Below are positions 57,016 to 64,000 of a stretch of 64,000 nt of DNA, in pieces. Position 1 is the stretch's first letter; the number at the start of each line of letters is the position of its first letter. The position numbers and the translations under genes were made by a program. The notes below the pieces were generated by a model. That model searched no databases. It was given only the letters and a program-made list of their open reading frames with translations, and was not told where the DNA came from. Origin of the DNA: Saccharum officinarum (taxonomy: Eukaryota > Streptophyta > Magnoliopsida > Poales > Poaceae); assembly GCA_020631735.1 (NCBI GenBank), contig CM036209.1, positions 166,469 to 230,468 on the forward strand, read 5' to 3'.

Positions 57016-59719
57016 ACTCCCCCACACTTAGCCCTTTGCTCGTCCTCGAGTGAAGTTAAGGAGTAAGATGGGTCATCTGCTTGACCTGCACTTGTGAACT
57101 TTGAAGTGTCTACCACATTATCTTGGGCAATTGAATAATGGAATAGCCTGGATTCAAATCCCCTTGCATCAATCAGTTCAGAAACTTGAGTTTTCATTTA
57201 ATTTTGAAAATGTAAACATAGCTTAGCTCCTCAAATGATTCTCTCGAATCACTCAAATATGTGTTTGGTTCCTCACCAAGGCATATCATAGTGTTGTCTT
57301 CTTTCTTTCCTACTTCTAAAAAGCTTATATGGATCTTTGGGTAGGGAAAGATATGAAGGCATACGTACTTTGCACATTTTGTTAAGTCAAAGCTCGGATC
57401 CAAGGAGAAATATGTCATACCCTTAGATCAAGAAGTGCAAGTGTGTGGATAAAATAATTCTAAATCTATACTATACTCCTCTTATAGATATGATCTCCCT
57501 CTAGCTTTTTATTTTGAGACATGGCCATCATTTCATTTTTTTCATTTTTTCTTCTTTTTATGAGCCTTCATGTGCTCATCTTTTTTTTCAATACCTTGGG
57601 ACCTTCATGTGTCCCTATTTTTTTTTCTTCTTGGACCTTTATGTGTCCAAATTTTTTTCTTTTTCATGCTTTTACATAGCCCATGTCTATTAAACCACAT
57701 ATTGAAAGAGATCACTTTCTTTTAAAACATGGAGTATTTTCCTCGCAATTTTTTTTTCTTCTCCCAGTGTAGGAGCAGATTTTTGGGTGGATGGAGGCAT
57801 GTGTTAGCGTATTCCCAATGTAGGAATAGCTTATGCATGTGGGTGTACATGATCTTAATCTTGGGGGCATGATAACTTTCTCAACAAGGGTTAACAAGAC
57901 TTGACAAAACTCAATGTAGAAATAAGTAGCATAATTTTTGGAGGTTTTAAGCTCAAAGCACTAGATATGGCTCTAGTAGGAATTTGAACATCATTGAGGA
58001 GCATGCTATTTGAATTTTGCTTTTGTAAATAAATCCCAAGTTCTTCACATGAGAGAGCAAGGTTCATTTCCATCCTACTATATCACATATTCCAATTACT
58101 TAGATAATATGGGGTCCCTATGATGAATTGTTCACAAGTTTAGGAATATTAGTGAGGAACAAAGAGTATGCAAACTTAATCAAAGGATAGCATGGAGATT
58201 GAGCATCATTTGTTTTGTATTTTAAATTTGTTCAGTTTTAAATTTCAAAATTCTAGAGAGATGAGGGGTAACGTTGCACAAACCATCGTTGAAGATGAAG
58301 GAGCTATAAGGAGTTAGAGATGGTTTTGGCTAAACTAGAGGTTCAACCACTCCTCTCTAGAACCTTCTGTTTCGTCCTTCTGCATGTTGGATTGTTCAAT
58401 GTTTTATGCAACATATTGGTGGGAGATCTCAAATGTGTGTTAGTTATGCTCGAGAGATCTCCCCCACACTTATTCTTGTACCTATTTTATTCAAACGAAA
58501 AGAAATAAAAGTGGAAACAAACAAGGGCTCTGCCGGTTTGAACACCGGGGAGCCTAAATTATCTTATTATCATTATTACTAAATTATTATTATTTATTAA
58601 TTTATTATGTTTATTTTTTTATTTTTTCACCAATCTTTTTATACTCAAGCATGGCTAAGTTAAGAGATGCAAAATAAATCTAGCCTTGATTTATCTCCAT
58701 AAAAGATTACTCCTATTGTTTTATGAAATTATCACTCAAAGTTCATTAATCAAATTTCAACACCATGTCAAATTTTGATTAAAGAAGGCTATTTTAACCT
58801 AAGCACCATACTTAATTTAAAAAGCCTATGAGTGTACCTATAGAATACACCCAAACTAGAGCACATGACATAAACAAGGGAGGCATGAATTTGCATGATC
58901 AAGTTTTATTCTCATGGAGACAAACATGAGTAAAGAAGTTGGTGAACTTTTTATTTATCTTTGCATACCTGAGTGTACTTACCGTCTACATATGTGGATG
59001 ACACTTGAAACTGCTGTAGCGGTGGCTTGATCGCACATGGTCCAACTCAGGTGAAACCACAAGGCTAGGCCATACACACATGTAGTGTGCATAGACCATA
59101 GGTCTTAGTGGTAGCAAAGGTCATGAAAAGAGAATGCTCCTTCTCTTTTTTTATCATTCATATTTTTTATAAAAGATTTTTTTACTCTCTATTTTTTTTT
59201 TAACTCTCTCTTCTTTTTAGCAAGCTAGAGCTGACATCATTTTTTTCTTTTTAACCCAAGATGGCCTTTTGTGTGGACGAGACTTAGTGAGATTTTCACC
59301 ACCCTCCCCCACACTTGGACTTTTGTGTAAAAGTCAAGTGTGCAATGTCAGGGGGGTCTCCCTTTGAGTGTGTTCCATCACAAAAGAACATTAGAGTGTA
59401 TAGTTGATGCAGCTCTTATGTTCATGAGCGTTGTATGCCCCTTGTTCTTCTTGTTCATAACCTGAAAGGGTTAGCTATCAAGAATACCCGAAGGTGCAAA
59501 CTAACTTGAAAACATGCTCTTGCTTTTATTGAGAATAAAAGTTTTTTATTATTAGAATATAGAAATATATTTCTTTTCATGATATATATATATATATATA
59601 TTATGATAATCCGGGGTATCTCCTGGTAGTGCTTCTTTTATGGTCTTAAGCTTGACCTATGGGAACTTCATCTTGCAGCTATCAATGGTGGTATAGTTCC
59701 CAGGTTTACCACCAAACAT
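57016..59719 (-). other. Polypurine tract and non-coding interior of TAT-X
   Basis: The polypurine tract AAGTGTGGGGGAGT (minus) is at 57016-57029. Identical 13-mers CTCCCCCACACTT recur at 58460-58472 and 59304-59316. The stretch 57480-57720 is T-rich; 57740-57840 is homologous to TAT-E 40610-40720; an AT dinucleotide run is near 59585. No domain recognised. Confidence 0.7.
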
Positions 59720-61395
59720 TTAGCAATAATGTTTAAGCTGCAAGGTTAGTATCACAATGCAACTACGGGATTTGCAATACTTGTGATAAACAAAAGCATC
59801 CACAACCATCCTCTTGAAAAGTTTTAAAACGAGGATTGAGAGATGGTTAGGATCCTCGTAGTTGCACGTGGTATTAAGCTTAATGTCCATGGCACAAAAG
59901 TTTCCTTTCTTGAAGGATACATCAAGTAGGATCAACGTTGAATCTTGACTACTATCAAGAACAATGTCCTGATAGCCAGAGCGACATGGCCCGGGTTCGA
60001 GCGAGGGTGACAAAGGACGTCCCGTTTCACAAGGAAACCTATGTGAAACGAACGGGGATATGAACTTCACCTCCTCAAACGGGTCATGATTGGGAAGATG
60101 CTCCGCCATTGGGATTTCTAGGTGAGTGGCAGAGACAGCTTTCCCAAACTCTGCACTAAGGCTCCCATAGGAAGGTTTTTCTTTAAAAAGTTTTCAACGG
60201 GGTAGCCTATGAGTAAATCGAACTAAAGGATGGCATAGATGTGGAAATCTAAGTGAACCTCGGTCTCATCTATTCTGACTGGCAAGTCCCTAGCAATCCC
60301 ACAACACTAAATAATTAGTCTCGAGAGACTTTTGAAGAGCTTGTTGGTCGATACTAGCGGCATTTTACCTAAAAGGGCTTCCGCAAGGAATTCTGACATG
60401 ATGTTTGTCTCCACCATGGGGTTGTGCATGGCTTCTACAACTGTTCCCCTAAACAAACAGGGCATGGTCGTGGAAGGTGAAAGAATCTGAATTGCTTCGG
60501 AAGAACATTTCACTTCCAATAACCATTCCTTTGATGGATTTACCCTAGGGGAAGCTTCCTCTGTGTGCTTTTCATGCCGTGATAACTTCGAGGTACTGCC
60601 ATAATCCTCGAATTTGATCGAGAACTCCGAAGGATGAATTACTCGTTCCTTCGATGTTCGTGGTTTGGATGAGGGCTCATGAGTCAAACCTAATGATGCT
60701 AAAGGTTTGGACTCGACTGATGAGGACTTCTCAACACTCGACGTGACTTTTGCCTAAAGGAGTTTTATGACAGAAGAAGTGTGTTTGTCTATGAAGTGCT
60801 CAAGGAATGTCACTTGTTTCGTCATGGTTTAATGTGTAAATCTACCTCCAGCGGTCATGTCGAGGCACAGGTCAGCATCCATGTCAATACCCAAACAAAA
60901 GAGTTGCAGCAATATACTATCAGGTAAAGACAAGTCTGGGCCGCCGTGTATTAACGCTGAAAGCCTAGCCCAGGCTGCACCTATAGACTCCTCGCGCTGC
61001 TCAAAGTTGAGGATCACCCTTAGTAGAGAGACAATACGGGACATGGGGAAAAATGCAAGACAAAACTTGTCCTTAAGTTCATCCTAGTCCCCATTCATAC
61101 TTTCTACGGCGTGTGTGTACCATTGCTTCGCTTTCTTCGTGAGAAAAAAGGGAAATAATTTCCACCTTAAGGTTTCCTATGTCATGTCTAAAATGCTCAG
61201 GCACGAACATATCTCCTCAAGCTTTAGCAGGTGATTGCAAGGGTTCTCATTTTCATGCCCCGAGAAGGGTTGTGCCTGAACCATGACTTCTAGACTAGGG
61301 TGAAGTTCACAGCCTGATGGACGGTTAGGTTTTGAAGGTTGCTCAGGGAACTCCCCCTTTGAAGTGGAAGGGTAAATGATTGGAGTTGAGTTCAT
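59720..61395 (-). pseudogene. gag: gag and protease-region remnant of TAT-X
   Basis: From MNSTPIIYPSTS at 61395 one frame runs to 60307, interrupted by in-frame stops. It includes VMVQAQPFSGHENENPCNHL, LKLEEICSCLSILDM, then LFPFFLTKKAKQWY and PMSRIVSLLRVILNFEQRE, a Tat/Athila Gag. Later, NPMVETNIMSEFLAEALLG and MPLVSTNKLFKS precede the protease region. Stops include TAG at 61177-61179, a second TAG near 61084, TAA at 60829-60831 and a TAG near 60737. A frameshift after 60307 leads into a frame (60109-59720) with MAEHLPNHDPFEEVKF. No RT follows. Confidence 0.78.
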
Positions 61396-61483
61396 GGTGA
61401 AAAAGATAAAAATAAAACTATTTTGTTTTTATAAAAAGGATACAAAATGAGGACGAACTAGGTTCAAAGAAACTAGCAACCAT

Positions 61484-61501
61484 TCCCCAGCAACGGCGCC
61501 A
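61484..61501 (-). other. Primer-binding site of TAT-X
   Basis: TGGCGCCGTTGCTGGGGA on the minus strand, seven bases from the 5' LTR; tRNA-Asp type. Confidence 0.88.
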
Positions 61502-61508
61502 GAAAGCT

Positions 61509-62793
61509 TTTTGGTATTTCTTAACGCCAGCAGAAGTTAATCCGCAAGCGTACAGAAATTACCGTTGTAGCTTTCACCCATGAGTATTCAAGGTATCGTA
61601 TTTCCATAAGGAACGAAGGTATTTCTTCTAGCTAATTCATCCAAGGACAACATAAGGATAGTTGACGAGGGTAGAGATGGATTCCTAAGGCTTAGGGTCT
61701 AAGGATATATAAACTCTACCATTACTTGCTTACTTCGGGCACTGGCTTATACCTGGTCTACCAGGTACCTCCGGCCTATAGCTCTATGCTATACCCAGAC
61801 GTGGGGGATTACAAGGGACGGATAGGGCTGTCACCACCTGCCACCAACCCCTCAACCATGGGGCACGAGGCTAATGAAGGTAGCCTCTAGCCTACACACC
61901 ACGTCTACGCTATTGACTACTACTCTAGTGTTGATCAGAGTTATTCCATCCGTCTTTATCAGGAGCCCTCTACTAGAGTATCTGCCACGGGACGGACGAT
62001 GAACCCGCAAACAAGTAATAATATAGCTTTAACTACTCAAAGACTTTATAACCAAAGCAACCATGAATACTTACTAAGATACCCATTGAGGTATAAAGAT
62101 AGTGTTCATCGAGGTACAAGGCTGGGAGACACCGACAAGCCCAGCTCTTCCCCAAACTCTTCCCACATATCTCTCCCTTCTACTTGTGTATAGCTAGCTA
62201 GGGCCTAAGCCCATGGAGTGGTGATGCTCTTGCTCTTTCTCTTGCTTGTGCTCTCTTGTGTGTTGTTGAAATGAGGGGGGATGTGGCCTCATTTTATAGG
62301 TGGAGAGGAGGGGGCTCTTTGGAATAATCCCATTCCCATATGGAAGGAGCAAACTGCCTCCTCAACATTGATTATGCCGACATAACCACCTGGACCGACC
62401 ATGGGAAGGTGGTAAGAGGTGGCCCGTGAAGTTTGGCCCCATTTTCAGTGGATCGCCTCTTGTGATCATTGTGACTCAGTCCACGGTGGTATTCTGTGAT
62501 GATAAGGTGGATTTGCCTTGGTTATGGGCTTGTCTTCTTCTTGTATAGGCCCTAATTTGTCTAGTTGTGGGCCTCCTCCCCCTTGGGCTCATGTCAGGTG
62601 TCTATAATGTTGCATTTCTTGTATATTTTAGGCTCTTTTCCTATGTAATCCCAACATGTCTTCCTGTAAATGAATAAACACCAAAACTCGTGGAATTCGT
62701 TAGGTATAAACCCTAATTCTAAGTTTGGTGTCCATTTTGGTTTATTTTATGTGATAGTTGGCGGTTAAAAATGTGAGTTAAGGACCGCCAACA
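61509..62793 (-). repeat. 5' LTR of TAT-X (1285 bp)
   Basis: Ends CCAACA at 62793 followed by GTGAT. The left edge reads TTTTGG where the partner has TGTTGG. Confidence 0.88.
62291..62298 (-). promoter_or_regulatory. TATA box of the TAT-X 5' LTR
   Basis: TATAAAAT on the minus strand, preserved in both LTRs. Confidence 0.6.
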
Positions 62794-64000
62794 GTGATCT
62801 CACCGAAGGAATGGCCCGCGGTGGCCACATCCTTTTCAGGAACCACAAGATCGCTCGAACCGACAGGGCAACGCCCGTCATCCACTCATACATTGTCCAG
62901 ACTCGCCGCGTGGCAAAACTGGACCCTACGACAGAATAACACCTCGGGCAGTGTCACCACCAGCAAAATGCAATGAACCAAGGTGAGCACAAACGATGAA
63001 ACTACCTGCCACCACGCGGCATCGCCGTTAGTGGTCACGCGGCTAACCAACATCGTGTCACACAAGGTCAAGCCAGGGACCAGAACCCAATCCTACATAG
63101 CGAGCAAGCTATACAACATGACTCCGTGGGCTGCCACCTGTTGCACGATAGCACGTGCATCCAAGGAAGCGGGCTCCCTGAGCGTGCCATGATGAGCGGA
63201 CCAAACCGTGCTGCGTTCGAAGCCAGCCCCCACAGCAACAGGTCACAACAGCACCATGTTGGGAGCGGCAACCGTACACAGAGCCGGAGACGCGGTGATA
63301 GCGATGTCGTTTCACCAGGAGGACTCAGGCACCAGTATGTACGTGCCCTCCCGGCCGGAAGCTACAACAAGTCGGACGCGAAGAGGCCATCCTTGGGGCT
63401 CGCGGGCCCATCGAGGATATCGAGCCGGCAACTATGGACCGCTCAGAGTGGTGGAGAAGCGACCTCATCGGTTTGTGGCCCAGGGACCATGACAGCTCCA
63501 GTGCAAGCAAGCGCTCGGGGGCTCACAGCGCCTCGAGCAGCAACTCTGCCACGAATAGATGCTCAAGGCTCAACGCACCCCGAGTTATGACAACCAGATC
63601 CGCAACGGCTTTCCGACACATCGGTCAGTCAGTAACGTTATCTCTGGCTCTAGCCGCCTCAACACAAACACATCCACTTACATGTATAGGTGCACCCTTA
63701 GCTCCATAACACCACGACCAACCCGTGGAGCGAGCTATGGAATGGGTGTGCCCACACACCTCACCTTGAAACCGCTTAGGTTCCCGAGCAACCCATCCGA
63801 CTCGTGCTAGTAGCTGAACATGACCCGCTCATGGAGGCCTCGCACGAGAATGCATATGCGTGCTCCATGACGTAGCACTGCTTGTCACCGTCCCAGCGAC
63901 CCTTCCCGAGCTCCTTGCAACCGCTCCCAGCGCCCGACGAGCTGGCGACCCATGTCTCGACCTCCCATTCAGTCTGCCCGGTCGACCCAACAGACTAGCC
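62794..64000 (+). other. GYP-F internal segment 3
   Basis: Resumes the GYP-F repeat unit (GGAATGGCC...GCCACATCC at about 62808) after TAT-X. The rest is GC-balanced with several short overlapping frames on both strands but no domain. It is probably the gag-proximal region of GYP-F. Confidence 0.5.

Larger units (their letters stand above)
50507..62793 (-). mobile_element. TAT-X: Tat/Athila-like gypsy element without RT
   Basis: Perfect target duplication GTGAT (50502-50506, 62794-62798), LTRs of about 1.3 kb with TGTTGG...CCAACA ends, primer-binding site, gag and protease-region remnants, polypurine tract. Its 3' LTR is split by the solo LTR 51747-56928. Internal length without that insert is about 4.5 kb and holds no RT, RNase H or integrase, so it is non-autonomous or deleted. 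LTR divergence is clearly higher than in SIRE-B. Confidence 0.9.
45966..64000 (+). mobile_element. GYP-F: gypsy element, 5' part, heavily interrupted
   Basis: 5' LTR, primer-binding site and internal repeats, split into 45966-47258, 50362-50506 and 62794-64000 by a CACTA element and TAT-X. Joining the pieces is supported by the GGT and GTGAT duplications at the two junctions. It continues past the window. No pol domain is visible yet. Confidence 0.7.

Noticed and set aside
63126..63590. 154-residue frame in the GYP-F interior
   Set aside because: Overlaps equally long frames on the other strand, no recognisable motif; better explained as non-coding interior.

Overview
The window reads as a repeat-saturated, probably pericentromeric or intergenic block of a grass nuclear genome. 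I infer a panicoid grass from the combination of env-bearing Sireviruses, Tat/Athila-like gypsy elements whose PBS has the tRNA-Asp-type TGGCGCCGTTGC pattern, Stowaway and Tourist MITEs and a CACTA element. I found no intact host gene, no tRNA or rRNA gene and no CRISPR. Nearly every long reading frame belongs to a transposable element or is a shadow of one. Labels used below are my own working names.

Layout. SIRE-A (1-9745, +) is the 3' part of a Ty1/copia Sirevirus: broken gag end, broken pol, an intact 821-residue ORF in the env position, and a 3' LTR. Next come a poly(A)-tailed retroposon remnant (9746-10450) and an unassigned stretch. COP-T (11336-15217, -) is a Tnt1/Tork-like copia element with a TCATC target duplication and a deletion that removed RNase H and part of its 3' LTR. 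SIRE-B (16592-26801, -) is a complete Sirevirus with two 1.9-kb LTRs, CTCAT target duplications, an open 1049-residue pol and a gag with three lesions. From 26.8 to 32 kb is the least TE-dense part, with a hAT MITE (perfect 8-bp duplication), two Stowaway-type MITEs, a Tourist-like MITE, a hAT-like element and a 100-N assembly gap.

From 32.1 kb to the end is a nest of gypsy elements. A 4.7-kb LTR (GYP-Z1) cuts a Tat-like element (TAT-E, +). A 1.55-kb LTR (Y1) follows and abuts TAT-D (-), whose leader is split by a solo Y-type LTR (TGCCC duplication) and whose 5' LTR is cut by GYP-F (45966 to beyond the window, +). GYP-F in turn carries a CACTA element (47259-50361, GGT duplication) and TAT-X (50507-62793, -, GTGAT duplication). 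TAT-X's 3' LTR holds a 5.2-kb solo LTR (GYP-Z2, TAAAC duplication). The deepest point is therefore four insertion levels: TAT-D, GYP-F, TAT-X, GYP-Z2.

How the parts work together. The only proteins still plausibly made are the SIRE-B Pol and the SIRE-A env-position protein. Both Sireviruses place a dense array of the 18-bp palindrome GACCGGACGCGTCCGGTC immediately upstream of the LTR TATA box. SIRE-A repeats the motif between pol and the env-position ORF. The Tat-like elements show gag and protease remnants but no recognisable reverse transcriptase, so they look non-autonomous.
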